A stretch of DNA of 64,000 bases, taken from positions 286,600 through 350,599 of the forward strand of contig JAMZAV010001289.1 of NCBI GenBank assembly GCA_024449915.1, given 5' to 3'. Below, one piece after another: positions 38,001 to 53,000 of the stretch (position 1 is the stretch's first letter; every line of letters begins with the position of its first letter). Source of the DNA: Sweltsa coloradensis. Taxonomy: Eukaryota > Arthropoda > Insecta > Plecoptera > Chloroperlidae. A program made the position numbers and the translations under genes. The notes beneath the pieces were generated by a model. It had not been told where the DNA came from, did no database searches, and saw nothing but the letters and a program-made list of their open reading frames with translations.

Positions 38001-41000
38001 GTCAAATTATTCAAAAAATCATTGGCAGTTACAAAGTAGGCTTAATGGTAAAAGGGCACATGTTTTTAAATTTACGATTACTCGAGATTTATGGGATTGG
38101 AGCAACGCAGAAAAGAACACCGATTTATTATGACATTCTTTAGCCTACATGCGCATATGTACGCAACCAAAAACGGATTTTAGGTTGTTCAAGGTCAAAC
38201 CTTGGGCTTTATCCCAATGCATGTACCCCCGTTCCCCGCGCACTACTTCCGTATCAGTTTTATTCAAGAGATCTTCCACTTGTTATTGTTATCTCATCTT
38301 TCACACCAAATATCATCCAAGTTGTCACGTAATAAATATCGGACACTTAAATAGCATTGTAAATGCACAAAACAAGTAGGCCTAGTAGATTACCAACACA
38401 TCTGCTGGAATCAAACTTCACAAGGTCAAAATTTCCTAGAAGTACGACCTTCACAAAGTCAGTAAAAACTCGTCGTACAATCACAGCAGCCAGCCAGAAG
38501 TGGCAGGGGGAGGGGTATGATGACGCAATGTATTGTCTAAATTTAGTGAATAAGACCGCGATCTGTGTTTATAATGGAAAAAATCCACCTTGGCAAAGGA
38601 AAAACGGGAAATTCCGGGTAACGGGGAAAAGAAAAATTTGGGAAATTTAACTCGCGGGCAACGGGTACCCGTTGACATTCCTACTTGGAATAATTTCAAC
38701 CACCCACAGTAGTAACTTTCATTTATTTGACATAACATGGTGTTAGTTTGGGCACTTATATCCTCTTGAGAGGACAGAGTGAGAAAAGAGGGAAAAAAAA
38801 ATCTTAATAATACTATTACGGTTAAGTAGTATGCAAAGAAATACTCACGATGTCCGCACTTTGCCTCGGAAGGCCAGTCGCACGCGCCTAGAGCCTTGTT
38901 CCAGTGTAGCCCGGCCGCACAGAACTCTTGCTGTAGCTCACCCTGGATGCCAGCGGTAGTAGGCATTGCAGTTGCTGGGTTCGGCAAAATACTTGCCAGG
39001 CTCGCACGCTCCTGACGGCACTTGGGGCGATTCTTGGGGAGGGAGGGGAGGCAGTGGGGTGGTCGTGGTGGTGGTGGTGGTGGTGGTGGTTTGGGGGCGC
39101 TGGGGGGAGGGGGAGGGGGGCTGTTGGTGGCGGCGGTCTGTAACAGAAATGGGTTACAACGAGTGTTATGACAAATCATGATCTTGGGTCCCGACGCTAC
39201 ACCCAGACCAGAGTCCTTAGCCCTTTAATCAAAGCTAGGTCCAAACGAGATAGTCTACATCTTTACTTTCCTTGTCTCCTTAGAGAAAAAACCTTCCCAA
39301 AAATTACTACCCCCTGCGAGACACCCACCGGCCACAACCCTTGCTCGCAACATCTGGTGACAGGACATGTTATCTTTTGGTAGTACAATGGACTCTTTTA
39401 AAGAGACAACACGCACTCGTTTGGGCATTTTTCACGAAACTTTGCACTCAAATTGCTGTTTGAGCTAGGCAAAAACATCATCCCTAAAAGATCTAATGAG
39501 CTGCTAGAATTACTTATGACAAACACGATAGGCTAGCCAATCTATATTCTCAAATCATTGCAATTTTGACTGAAGATGATACTATAGAAGCTGAAAATAG
39601 TAAGCGACGAATATGAAAAGGTTTTAATCGGATCGCGGAGGGAAAAACATATCCATTAAAGATAAACTCACGGACAAGGTCAATCAGCAGAAAAGAGGTA
39701 AACTTCCAGTAGTTTCTATGACAGGTATACCAACGATATAAGAAAATTTAGATTTTTAGATTACCAGAATTAGAGCTAAGAAAATTCGGTGGTAATGTCA
39801 AAGAATGGCTTACGTTTTTAGGGACAGTTTCGAAAAAATCCCACGACGATAAAGAAATTGCGCCTGAAGATAAATCCAGTACCTAAGTCAGACGATGGTT
39901 GAGGAATCACACCCTTTAAAGGGAAAAAATTAACAGTTATCCAGCAAAACGCGACAAGTTACGACCAGGCAGTCAAAGCATTAAAATCACGGTATGTTAG
40001 AGGCGACGTTCTCATAATGTCTACATCCATGAAATTTTAAAAGCTTATTAATGGGAAAAAAACACCATATCCGATTTATCACAACTGTACGATAATATCG
40101 AAAAAACAGCTTCGCGCCCTAGAAACTCTAGGCACTGTGAACAATCAATATGCAATTATGCTCTTCCCTATGGTTCAAAGTTGCCTCCCAGAAGACGTTA
40201 TCAAAACTTGGGAGAGACAAGCAGTAAAATTCCAACTTCAGCCGAAGAGAAATGACGGTCAAAGCAACGTTCAATTATCGTGAACTTCTTACGGCATGAA
40301 AATGAATCTGAGGAACGCGTTAAAATTTGCAAGAAACACATTCGAAACACGTGGTTCCAATCAAAATGGTCCTAAGTCAGACAAGAAATAATCAAATCAT
40401 ACACGGCCACTGATCTAATTAATTTATACTGACAAAATAGACAGCCACACAAAGTTCAGTGCTTGTTTTGTGACAAAGGCCACTCTTCGCATGAATGTTT
40501 CAGGGCTCGTCGAATGGCACTTTAAGAGAAGAGGAAAAAATCTCTGCTAAACAGGCCTGCTTCTCATGTTTAAAACTCGGTCATTCCTCTAAGTTTGTAG
40601 AGTCAAGAAAAATGCATGTTATGTGAGAAGGGGACATCATACCATCATGTGCGCACAATTTGTATCTAATCAAGCAAGTAATGTTGATAAGAAAGCGACA
40701 GATGACAATGCAACATTAGCGAATAATAATTTAAATTCAAAATGTGTTACTTAACAGTTCAAGTAAGGTAGAAGGGAGTAACGGACGGGAAGTCGTTTGG
40801 CCCTAGCATTGATTGATACTGGATCCCAGTGATATAAAACGAACGCAATGGCCAGGAAATGGTTATCAAATTAACCGAGAGAAGTCGCGTGTGGTTTCTT
40901 TTAGACCCAAAGTTTTTTTCAACAGTTGGTATTTGTTACAGCGCGCATGCATGGCTTGTCTAGTTCCGCCTACTTCCCAAAATAGATTTCTGAAAGCCAG

Positions 41001-44000
41001 TGTGCAATACGCGATTCAGGTTCTGCAGAACTTTCAACTAAGAAAGAGGTCCTGGGTTTGGTTGCTTGGTCTATTCGATTGCGCGCGACTACTAAGGGAG
41101 GCAAAAATATGCATACTCAATCACTATTATGAGACATGTATTTGTTATTGTAGGTTGATTATTCTTCAACATACAGTGTTTGGGATAATATTACTGTCTT
41201 GGTTTACTAATAATTCGAACTACAGGGTTTTCAAAACATATTTAATATCTTTTTGTAGGTTTGCAACATTCTGTGTTTGATTGATTATTTATTGATTATT
41301 GATTGATAATTGATTAATATAAAACCCTGTATGCTGTCACATAATGAAAAATTATCTTATATTGGTAATCAAACATCATCCTAACGCTATTAGCCCTGTG
41401 AGGGCGCCACCTTTTGCCGCCCATAAAATTTAAATATTTGTCCCTTTAACAACAGTGCCAAACCCGAATCTTATGGTTGCCGTTTCTGTGTTATTTTTGT
41501 GAAAACCCTAGTAGTTTTTTATTTCAAATTCCATCAAACTAATGAGTTTGCGATCAGGGGAATTTGTTTAAAATTTTAATTATTTGTTAATTATAATAAC
41601 AAGGTGTTTTTTAATCTCGACTGTAAGCATCACGGTTTTGTGTGACTTGAAAAACAGACATTTGTTTGGGTTGATAGTAGCTTTGAAATCACATCTTTTG
41701 AACAGCATGAATGTATATAAAATACAAGGTAATTATGTTTTAATTTTATCCTTTATAAAATTTATCTAAAATTCTTATCAGACCTTTTTTTATGTTAATT
41801 ACTTATTTTGTGTAATAGGAACTTGAGGTTTTGCGCTCCTAGCGGCGTGATTATGTAACTATGTGCAAGAAACGGGAAGCGGAAGTCGCTGTGAACAAGG
41901 AAAGGGAAAGGGCCCAACTCTTCCGGCGTGGGGTTTGCGTGTGTGTGGACACCTCATGGTAGGCGATTACGTATTTTAATTAATAAAAGTGTTAATACGA
42001 CGCTAAATCACTAAAACCAGTGAGATCTAGAAAGATCTAAGTGCAGTTCGTGTTTGGTATAATCACGTTTTAACGCGAACCCCGAAGGATTAAGCGTTAA
42101 TTAGCCCGATTATCAGTTGGTATATTTCGGGGTTTGGGGACCCCCGTTGTAGTGCGAGTAGCTAATGGTTTTGCCAAGAGGCGTTTGAAACCAGGTATTG
42201 ATACGAACCTATCTATCTAATCAATGTTTAGTGGAGCGGTCCATTTGCTTCTAACGACGTATTTTGAATTGAATTACGAGTTGAATCAGTTGAAGAGTGT
42301 TCATATCTTTGTGAACAATTGCCGGGATTCTAAGCCGCCATTGCCGGGATTTGCAAATACTTCCCACATTGTGTGCAATTCCGGTACTTTTGTACAACTA
42401 CGTACGCTTTCGAGTGAGCATAGATTGCGAGTGTACGACTCTGCCCCACTTGTAAGTAGAGATGAACCGAAGATAATTCATTTGTGAGATAATTGGACAT
42501 TTTGAGAGTGATAGTTTCCGTGAAGCGGATGAGAGAGAGACCTTGTTAGCCGCCATTTTTAGCTACGTCATAAATTGACCAAGCGACGCCATATTGGGAC
42601 ACGGTGGTCACCACTCACCACGATATCCCTCCGCGCTCCGAGACAAGAGTAAGAATATCTTTTAATGGAGAACTGTTGATTCAATATTGCCGCGAACCGG
42701 GTATTTACTGTAAAGATTGGATTTCAACTATAAGCCGAGCTATACTTAACCATTGGTTTGGGGAAAAAACCCGACACGTCATTTCATTGCGACGCGACCT
42801 TGAACTGACCGTCTGAAGGTAGGTTGATACGACCGCGGATCGAGAGCGTCACGTGTTACGTCACGCGCAACGCGAGGAGACAAACATCGGAAATACTGAG
42901 CAAAGGTGATCGCTACGCTTCCAGTAACTACACGTGAAGACTGGAAAAACAAAATACTCAAACGTCGAACCAAGGACCTTGTTTAGTTAGTTTAGTTTAG
43001 TTTTGTTTTATTTGCCTGTTGAGGGTACATGGTACAGATATAGGCATGTCATGTAATTAATACTAAGCTAGATTTAAGCGACACAATAATAGAAAAATAA
43101 AAATATTTACATAAAAGATAGTATTAGATCTAATCTAAGTAAATAGTACATAGTAGTAAATAGTAGTAAATAATTATTAATAACCATACAGCGAGGGTTC
43201 TGATCCCTAGTCGAACTTGAACATCTAACCGATGATTTTATAGAGTATTTTCATAATTCATTCAGGCATTTGTAATGAGCCTAATTAAAAAACATGGGGG
43301 TATTTAATCATTAGAGATCACTGATCAGTGCTAGGAGAACAGGGCATGCATCATTTGTGTGCTATTTGTGTTTTTTAACCCAAATATACTTTCTTTCGAA
43401 GGTTTATTAATCTGTTTATTTTTATCCAATATAAATTCAATATGTTCCCTAATTGACAAAAACACCCATAGAATTTAATTGTATCTGGATAAGGCCTACT
43501 CTTCAAGTAGGTAACTTAATTCTGTTCAACCTACAATTTGATCAACCTTTTGTTTTAAAAGTAACTTCTATTTGTTGTTGGTATTTGTTTATCTTTTGTT
43601 GAATTTAATATTATTATTTTTCTTCTCTCTGTGTTTCTCCGACTGGAGTGAGTCGTGGCAAAGTTAAGTCTGTTTCTAGACAAAATAGAACCCCCAGATA
43701 ATAAATGAGTCTAATATTGTATTCATTCCAAATCCAATCTAGTAACTTAATCTGTACTTGATAATTGGTACTCTAACAGTAGGGTTTTTGAAAGGGCAGT
43801 AGTCTGACTTCTATAATTGGTGCCCAACAGTAGGGGCTTTTGGTGGAGAAAAGGGAGCAAAGGGCAGTTTTTTCTATAATTGGCGCCCAACGTGGGGCTT
43901 TGAAAGTGCCAGCAGTTGTATTTTCGATAGCCCATATAAATAATGCGGTCTAAAGGACCGGGCGCGACTACTAACGTTACAAACAGGGACGCGACTACTC

Positions 44001-47000
44001 TCGGTTTAAAAGGCGGAAACTTTAAAACACGGGTTGTTTGGTCGGTCAAATGAGCGAAGCCAGAGACCATAAAGAATTTAAGGTTCACGTGGTCAACCCT
44101 AAAATCGACTACAGGTGCCATTTCAATGTACTCCATAATCCCAAAATATGTAAATATACCAACAGTTTCCAAGAGGAGCGTGGAAAACAGGCTAGATAAT
44201 AAAAACAAAAGCCCTTTGTGATTACGGACACACATCAAGACAAATCGAAATACTGATTGGGGAAGAAGAGAAGTAATAAATTGAAATTGAACTTTTGAAA
44301 GCAAGGACAATTTGTGATTAAGAATAGCTTGTATGCAATTGACGTTGTAACGGGTCGCCTTGCCCCCTCTGTCCAAATTAAATTTTTCGCAATTAATTTC
44401 CATAAATATGCAAATTAATTAGCCATCCAAAATAAATCATCATCTTCAATGATAATTTATTTTCATGATAATGTATTTTTAATATGAGATAATAAGTCTA
44501 AGAGCCAGGGATTGTGTCCTAAAAAGGGCATAATTTCCACTGTGTTAAATTTCATGTGACCCTTTGGGCGAGAATAGGGCTAGTTGGCGAAGTTTCTGGT
44601 GAAGCCTCGCCGACTCAGTTCTGAGAATCGAGAGAGAGAGAAGTCGATTCCGAGCGGGAGTTATGGATGCACCAATAGCAGGGGTGTATGCTACGACGGT
44701 TTGGCAAACGTAGCTTGTAGAATTGCAACGCTGTGCACCTGTACCGTTAGTTTTGAGCTGTGTGCCACGAGCGGCGGAATCTGGAAGAAAAGATGCTAGC
44801 TGGTGATTGGGACAAACGAGAGCACGCCGAGCGCTGCCCAATAGGGGATGCGTATTGTCCAATCATGCGGCGCAGGCTGTAGTTTTTGCCAGCTAGGGAA
44901 GCCAGCCGACCTCAAGAACGAGCGGGAGGGCCGTTCACTAGTGCTTTGGTTTGTGTTGAGCATACAGGTGCTTATACCTACGTGCGCGTTGCGAATCAGT
45001 ACGTGTGAATAATCGCGTAAAATAGCCGCAATGGCAGTGTTTGTGCGAGCCAGAAAGAGGCCTAGGGAACACGCAAGTGTATTGTAGTGCGTTTTATATA
45101 AAATTCTTCGATATTTAGCGGCGGTTGTGGGAGAAGAAGATAGCCACGCCATGTGGTACTAACCCAAGCCCGCTCACCATGACGACCCCCGCTATCCCTA
45201 TGGTCCACTCTACACCATCAGGCTAATCAAACTATCTAAATTAATTTCTATTGCAATAGCAATAGAAATACACTTCAATCCATCCTTTTAATTCGATAAT
45301 GTTCGAATTTCCGTCTAAAGCCGACCACGTGGTAACACACGGAGACCTCAGGACCCACACCATTTGCACCTACTAGGTCCACACTCCTGTTGGAGTTCTC
45401 CTTTGGTTGAGTCCTGTGATCATCCCTATGTCCACCCTATTGTAATCGACACCGTTGGAGCGCCCACGCGAGCCAGTGCGTGAGGAGAGGGAAGTGCCGG
45501 GTAATCCGCTATCCGACGAGCAGTGCGGGTCAATCCACCCACTTGGGATTTCGACGCCGACGCGCAACCGGTCCGCCTTCCAAGCCAAGGGACGCCGACG
45601 CCAGGTTTCCGCCTCAAATTCAACTTTTCCCTCCTTGCAACTACGCTTCGTACACGTGTGAAATACGCATCGTCGACCAACAACCATGCGGTCAGCATAC
45701 CAAAAGGACAGTGTTGAGTACTAAATTTATTTAATCATACCAGGTCTTGTTTTATCATGTATTATTAATGAATGTATTCTAAATGGGGGTTTTTCTTGTT
45801 TACCAATGCATTGGAAGTTAAAATCGAGTCATTGTTTAACCTTGTATCACATGTCATTCAAGTTCATTATACTACGGAATTCCAACCTTTACAGTGTACG
45901 AGTGCATTGCCCGGAATGTCCTTCACATCACCTTTAACTTCCTTTTTCAAATCTCAGGCCCTCAGCCACCCTATGAAACCAGAAAAACCTAGAATATAGA
46001 TACTAGCCTAAGCAGGTGCGCCAGCATCCAGGACTACGGAGGGAGCAGCCAGCCTCGCCCCACCCCTGTGGAGGTCTTCCATCCGGTGAGCTGAGTGTAC
46101 ACTGTGGTGCAAGGGTTGTGTCTTGCAGTGTACACGAGGTGGTGAGTGCATGTCATTGCATTGTAGGTCAGTGTTATTTTGTGTCGGGATATTTCCTTGG
46201 TCTTCAACATTCCTTGTACTAATGAGTAGAACAACTCGTAATAACCTAGAGTTATTACTGGCGCCCAATAACCTAAATAAGATAGAGACGTGCAATTTGA
46301 AAGACTTAACGTTAGTGGATGAGCCTAGAGGGGGTAAACGCCACAATTGGCACCGGCAACGTAGGGGCTCGAGCGTTACCACGACACGGGAGTAGGCGTT
46401 TTGTGTTGACTGAGTTTAGGCGTAGGACGGGGGTCCGACCTATTGTCTTTGACAAACGCGCGGAGCACGATCAGTCACTACGACGCGAGATAGGAGCCGT
46501 GAACTAGATATCTACTACTCGAGTTAGGATTGTGTGGACGTTGTGATCAGCCCTAGTAGGCGCACAGTACACAATAATAGGCAAACCGACCGATAACGTG
46601 TTAGACATGTCAACGGACAAGGACACCACGGAGAGGGAAGAGAGCAGGATAGGCGCGGATCTAGAGGTAGACCCGGAGGCGGGAAGCAGCGTTGCCACCA
46701 CCGTCAGCGCGGAGAGTAGGCGCGACCGTAGGACCATCGCCGTACCAGCTATGATCGCGGAAGAAGGAGCTTGCTACGTCAGGGAAACTGAAAGTGGAAC
46801 CCAGGAAGTCCTGAGGGACAGTTCGTTTATCGCTAGTGACGAGACAGAGTCGGAAAGCTTGTCAAACGACGCGGAGGTTGTCACTAAGAGGGAACTGAGG
46901 GTCGAACAACAAAGTTTCGAAGAGAAATGGATGAATATCTTAGAGAAGGCCATGAATAAATATAGCAAGCAGGGCGAAATCGATAGGGCCAGAGAGCGTT

Positions 47001-50000
47001 GTGAGTTCCGACTTGAGTTCCGCGCAGAAATGAAGGAAGCACAGGACAAATTCCTAGAGAGATTGTGGGCAGATCATGATGCACGCCAAGCCGTACGCGA
47101 TACAGCCGAGAAAAAACGCGACGCTAGGATGGGAAGCATAGAAGCCAGGATTGTCACGCAGGCAGACATAGCTCGGGACAACCTGAACGCTACAGCGGAC
47201 AGACTGACAGGACAGGTGAAGGCCGTCGAAACGACCGTAGGCAACCTGAAAAACAGTCAACGCAGTGACCTAACTAAACTCGAAACGAATGTACGCGCGG
47301 AGATAAGCCAACTGACGGCAACAATAGCAACTGAAAAAGATCGCGCCGACCAATCGGAGCAAACAAAACTAGCTAGGTTAGGCAACCTAGAGACAGGGCT
47401 ACAAGAATGTCGGACAGAGACCCGAAATATCGTAGCAGGCCTCGTAGCGGACGTAAATGTCATATCGGGCAGGCTAGACACCGTCGCCGATAGGATAATC
47501 ACCGAAGATGATCGGGTGACGGAAGCGAGTGAGCAGTGGCGCCGAGAGTACGATGCGCGAACCGCAGCACTACGCGCCGAAATGAATAGAGCACTGCAAC
47601 CGACGCGCGGACCAAGGCTGGGTTCGAACCTGGTCGACGAAGCCGACGAAGAAAGGGCGTCTCTACGGTACGAGATGTACGTAGCCGAGCATGTGACAGA
47701 GGATTGCAGGGATCCTGTGGGGGTGGCTTTGTTGCCAGCAGAGCGACCTAAGACGAGTCTGACAACAGACGTGGGGGTAGAAAGATTATCCCGAGAAGTA
47801 CCCTACGTGCCGAAAACGAAAGCACAAGAGACCGGTGGGGGTAGCTCGGTCCGGGTAAAAATGAAAACTTGTAAGATTTTCCCCCGCGGACACACCAAAG
47901 TGAAGATGAAATGTGTCACAAGCACACTCACCGCGAAAGCCTAGAGGGCTGCGGCTGTAGAAGAAAAGTAGCTAGAGAAAGTGTGGGGGTAGAGACCCGG
48001 ATCAAAAGTTAAAAAGGCCATTGAGCTCACTGAAGATCGCGGGGAGTTGAGAGTGTTTAATTGTGTATGTATAGATATGTAGATTGTAACAGTTTTATTG
48101 TGCTAAGTTTCAGTGTAGATCAACTCATAACTATTGTTAAACTTTGTCAGGGGAATGAATCGCGTTAGGTTTCTTACACTGTTAGATTGAGGGTAATTAT
48201 GAATAGCATTGCAGAAGTGTGGGGTAGTGGTTACGGGACATTTGACCTAGGAAATGATCACCGGATCAGGGATTCGAACCATCAGTTAGTGAATCTTTCA
48301 GCAAGCGTGCAGTTGTATTGGCCCCTTTTAAGTAGGCAGCATTATTTTTATTCAATTGATAGTAGTGTAGGAAAGGTAGGCGGGGCACCTTTGGGAAAGT
48401 TTAGTGAGGAAAGAGCTAGGCATTAATTCAGGGGTGTTTCATTCAGTATAGATTGGCGGATCAGTTCGGGGAAATTTGAGTAGCATTTTGGTTGGGTGTC
48501 GAATTAGTTTTAGCATTGCGGAATTAGAGGGACTGCCCACAAAGAGGCGTTTTGTTTTGTTTTTGAAGTTGCCGTTCGAGCTTGATATACGCTGAAAGAA
48601 TAGCGATACAGGGCCTTTGGAAGTGTTGTGGAACGAAGTAACTCAAGTAACAAGTGTCCTTCTTGAGTAAGCAGCTACTGGTTGGAACTTAGTTGGGATG
48701 TTGTGAGAGCTTGAGTTTTTGCCAGCGATTCATCTATACTGGAGCCGGAACACTTTTGCTTCGATATCGGTTTTGTTGTTATAAAGTTGTGTTTAATATT
48801 AGTAATTTGCGTAAATACCATGTCAAGGTACCGGCCGGGCCTCATGCGTAAACGTAAATTTATGTATCTTTATAAATCGCAAGAGCGTACCTAAATGTCA
48901 TTTTAATTTATAGTACTGTATGTACTTACTTCTTTATAAATCGCGAGAGCGTACCTAAATGTCATTGTAATTTGTGAGTAGAGCGACGAGCGTACCGTAA
49001 CAACTAATCGGACGCAAGTGTAAATGTTGGTTCAGCTAGTGGTTTATTTTGTGTTCCGACGCAAGAGCGGTGTATACGTAACCAAGGCGAGATTGTAATC
49101 TCAGAGCGCCAGAGTTCTGTGGAAGGACCGAACGAAGCACGGCACAGGGAGTCGAACCTGTAGCCAGGGAGGTGTGACAATGCACAGAACGAAGCAAGCG
49201 GAGAACAGCTGCGAAGCTCAGCTAGCAGATCGCACCTAGGTGAAATGAAAGTGAAAGGAGGGGTAGCGAGTCGCTCCACCCTACCAGCAGCAAGACGGCG
49301 GGAGAGGGGAAGGCAAGCAGACGAACGGATGCACTGACAGCCAAGTGTTGTCAACGAGGCGCACCGAGGAACAGTGTTGCCAGATAATGCACACAGGGGT
49401 AGATGGACTCATGCGAGGGTCATAAGGACCGGCGTGTTGGCGCTAAGAGCGCATGTCGTGACTGAAACTCAGTCTAGTTGTGACGGAAGCTATGGCAACC
49501 ACGGTTGACCAAGGTAAACTCAAGAAGAAGTAGACTACGTGTCTGTGACCCATATGGTAATCAAGTTAGCCACCCTGCGTTAATCAGCACACCCGAGCCA
49601 GAGCTGCACGCACCCATCCACAAGACATGCTGCGTTGGTTTCGAGACCGTACCGGGCTGGGAACGGAGGCCGTCCGCGCTTAGCGAGATTGTCTTTATCT
49701 CGAACCAGTCAACCTTCAGTTTAGGGTATTTACGTTGCACTATTGTAGGATCTGGTAGCCTTTTAGCCCTCTGAGTTTTGTGGTTGCCCGACGCCAGGCA
49801 ACTTGCAGGTTCAAGTAACCTTTGTTTTAGCACTACTTGTGCGTTTTGGAGTTGAGAAGTTTTGTCTTGAGTTTAAGTTTATTTTTGCTACGTCACAACT
49901 TTTTAGTAATTTATCGCCTTTTAGTACGCGGAGAGTTGTTCCTGCCCTGTTCAATATGTTAATTTTGCGTGCGTCGCCTCGTTAGTGTTTAATTGTCCGT

Positions 50001-53000
50001 ATCCGTGTTTGCATAGTTTTTAGCCACCCGTGAGCCGCGTGCGGTACCTTTACTTATCGGTAGCGAATCTATGATTTTGTTTTCCTGTTCTGGGGCATCG
50101 CCCATGTTTTTATCGTTCTTTTGTTTGTAGCCCAGTGCTATCCGAGTTCAGTTGTAATGTTTTTGTAAATCACTAAGCAGACGTGTGTAATTAGTTAGAT
50201 GCTAGGAAGCGTCAGTGAACGAGACTACGCCAGGTTAACACACTCACGGAGTGATGTAGGGTGATATGTCACCGTTGTTTTGTTGGGAACACCGAGGTTC
50301 GAGTCCCGGGTTTGAGAGAGAGTTGTTCTTCGTCATTAGCTCAGGAGCCTACAAGTAAGAGTAGAAGCAAGCTCAGCGCTGCTTAGCGCCAGCTGTGCGG
50401 AGGCAATGCAATGACAAGTGTACTGACGGCCGGAGGGCTGCCAGGGGGGTGTGGCGCGGTAGGCATGCGGCCGCCGGGTGCATCTCGCTTAGGCCGCATT
50501 CCGATATTCGCTCCAGTCGCTACGGCCGTAGCGCCTATGGGGCGCAGTGGAGCGTATGATTATGCTCCAACATTCGGAACGGGTGTAGCGTTTAAAACAT
50601 GGCTGACCGTGAAATTATCAGATTGCTTAATTAGAAGAATGCTTAATTAATGGTTATTTCATTGATTCTTTCATCAACAATTATTTCCAAACCTTAAACT
50701 TGGAGAACTAATGGACTACGCAGACATCCTTACAGTTTACGTGCTATTTTCAGCAGTCCTTTCGTAAATCTTCAGTTGCCGCCATCTTGATTTACCCCCA
50801 CTCCACGGAACGCTCCTAGTGCCGGGCTGAAAACCCTCAGCGTTAGGAGCGCGCTGAGAATGCTCCAGTAGCGTATTTCGGAACACAAGGCGGGGCGTTT
50901 GGAGCTAATTTCGGAATGGGTGGAGCGCGGCTACTGCGCTACGTAGCGAGTATCGGAATGCGCCCTTAGTCGGTGTCACGTGGATGACAGTGGCGTACCG
51001 TCAGGGGTACAGCAGAGAAACTACTTTACTTTTTTTTTACTTTGTAGGTGATAATTCACGCTTGGACTTCCATATGAATTCCCGGGAGTGAACTATACTT
51101 GGCAACCAGTGAGATGGTTTGTTGTGTGACCACCTTGGGTCGGGTTTTTCTTTTGTTGTACTTAGGGAAGGTAGTTCCGTGGATGTGCCAGGAGTACTTT
51201 TAAATTGGACGAGGTTCACCTTACCCTAACTACTCCTATACTAGTTTTTAGGAATGTGGAATTCCGTCGTGTATGGGAAAAATGTTAATTTTAAGGACAG
51301 ATGTATGCTGTCGATGCCTGTGGGATAACTTTGTACTTTGCTTAGAGGCCTAAGTCCAAGTAAAAGTAGTGGGGGTAACTGTAACAGGTCGCCTTGCCCC
51401 CTCTGTCCAAATTAAATTTTTCGCAACTAATTTCCATAAATATGCAAATTAATTAGCCATCCAAAATAAATCATCATCTTCAATGATAATTTATTTTCAT
51501 GATAATGTATTTTTAATGTGAGATAATAAGTCTAAGAGCCAGGGATTGTGTCCTAAACAGGGGCATAATTTCCACTGTGTTAAATTTCATGTGACCTTGG
51601 TCGAGAATAGGGCTAGTTGGCGAAGTTTCTGGTGAAGCCTCGCCGACTCAGTTCTGAGAATCGAGAGAGAGAGAAGTCGATTCCGAGCGGGAGTTATGGA
51701 TGCACCAATAGCAGGGGTGTATGCTACGACGGTTTGGCAAACATAGCTTGTAGAATTGCAACGCTGTGCACCTGTACCGTAAGTTTTGAGCTGTGTGCCA
51801 CGAGCGGCGGAATCTGGAAGAAAAGATGCTAGCTGGTGATTGGGACAAACGAGAGCACGCCGAGCGCTGCCCAATAGGGGATGCGTATTGTCCAATCATG
51901 CGGCGCAGGCTGTAGTTTTTGCCAGCTAGGGAAGCCAGCCGACCTCAAGAACGAGCGGGAGGGCCGTTCACTAGTGCTTTGGTTTGTGTTGAGCATACAG
52001 GTGCTTATACCTACGTGCGCGTTGCGAATCAGTACGTGTGAATAATCGCGTAAAATAGCCGCAATGGCAGTGTTTGTGCGAGCCAGAAAGAGGCCTAGGG
52101 AACACGCAAGTGTATTGTAGTGCGTTTTATATAAAATTCTTCGATATTTAGCGGCGGTTGTGGGAGAAGAAGATAGCCACGCCATGTGGTACTAACCCAA
52201 GCCCGCTCACCATGACGACCACGCTATCCCTATGGTCCACTCTACACCCATCAGGCCTAATCAAACCTATCTAAATTAATTTCTATTGCAATAGCAATAG
52301 AAATACACTTCAATCCATCCTTTTAATTCGATAATGTTCGAATTTCCGTCTAAAGCCGACCACGTGGTAACACACGGAGACCTCAGGACCCACACCATTT
52401 GCACCTACTAGGTCCACACTCCTGTTGGAGTTCTCCTTTGGTTGAGTCCTGTGATCATCCCTATGTCCACCCTATTGTAATCGACACCGTTGGAGCGCCC
52501 ACGCGAGCCAGTGCGTGAGGAGAGGGAAGTGCCGGGTAATCCGCTATCCGACGAGCAGTGCGGGTCAATCCACCCACTTGGGATTTCGACGCCGACGCGC
52601 AACCGGTCCGCCTTCCAAGCCAAGGGACGCCGACGCCAGGTTTCCGCCTCAAATTCAACTTTTCCCTCCTTGCAACTACGCTTCGTACACGTGTGAAATA
52701 CGCATCGTCGACCAACAACCATGCGGTCAGCATACCAAAAGGACAGTGTTGAGTACTAAATTTATTTAATCATACCAGGTCTTGTTTTATCATGTATTAT
52801 TAATGAATGTATTCTAAATGGGGGTTTTTCTTGTTTACCAATGCATTGGAAGTTAAAATCGAGTCATTGTTTAACCTTGTATCACATGTCATTCAAGTTC
52901 ATTATACTACGGAATTCCAACCTTTACAGTGTACGAGTGCATTGCCCGGAATGTCCTTCACATCACCTTTAACTTCCTTTTTCAAATCTCAGGCCCTCAG

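Noticed and set aside
38966..39181. Poly-Val/Gly protein on the plus strand
   Set aside because: Antisense of the poly-CCA repeat in the chitinase exon.
40813..41280. 155-residue open frame after the BEL/Pao-like gag
   Set aside because: No retroelement motif could be found in it and the composition is like random AT-rich sequence.
43747..44403. 218-residue open frame on the minus strand
   Set aside because: It overlaps the primer-site-like repeats and has no domain, signal or compositional support; probably chance.
44545..45734. Several 60-118-residue proteins, repeated at 51587-52769
   Set aside because: The duplication is due to the two LTRs, not to gene duplication; no frame has recognisable content.
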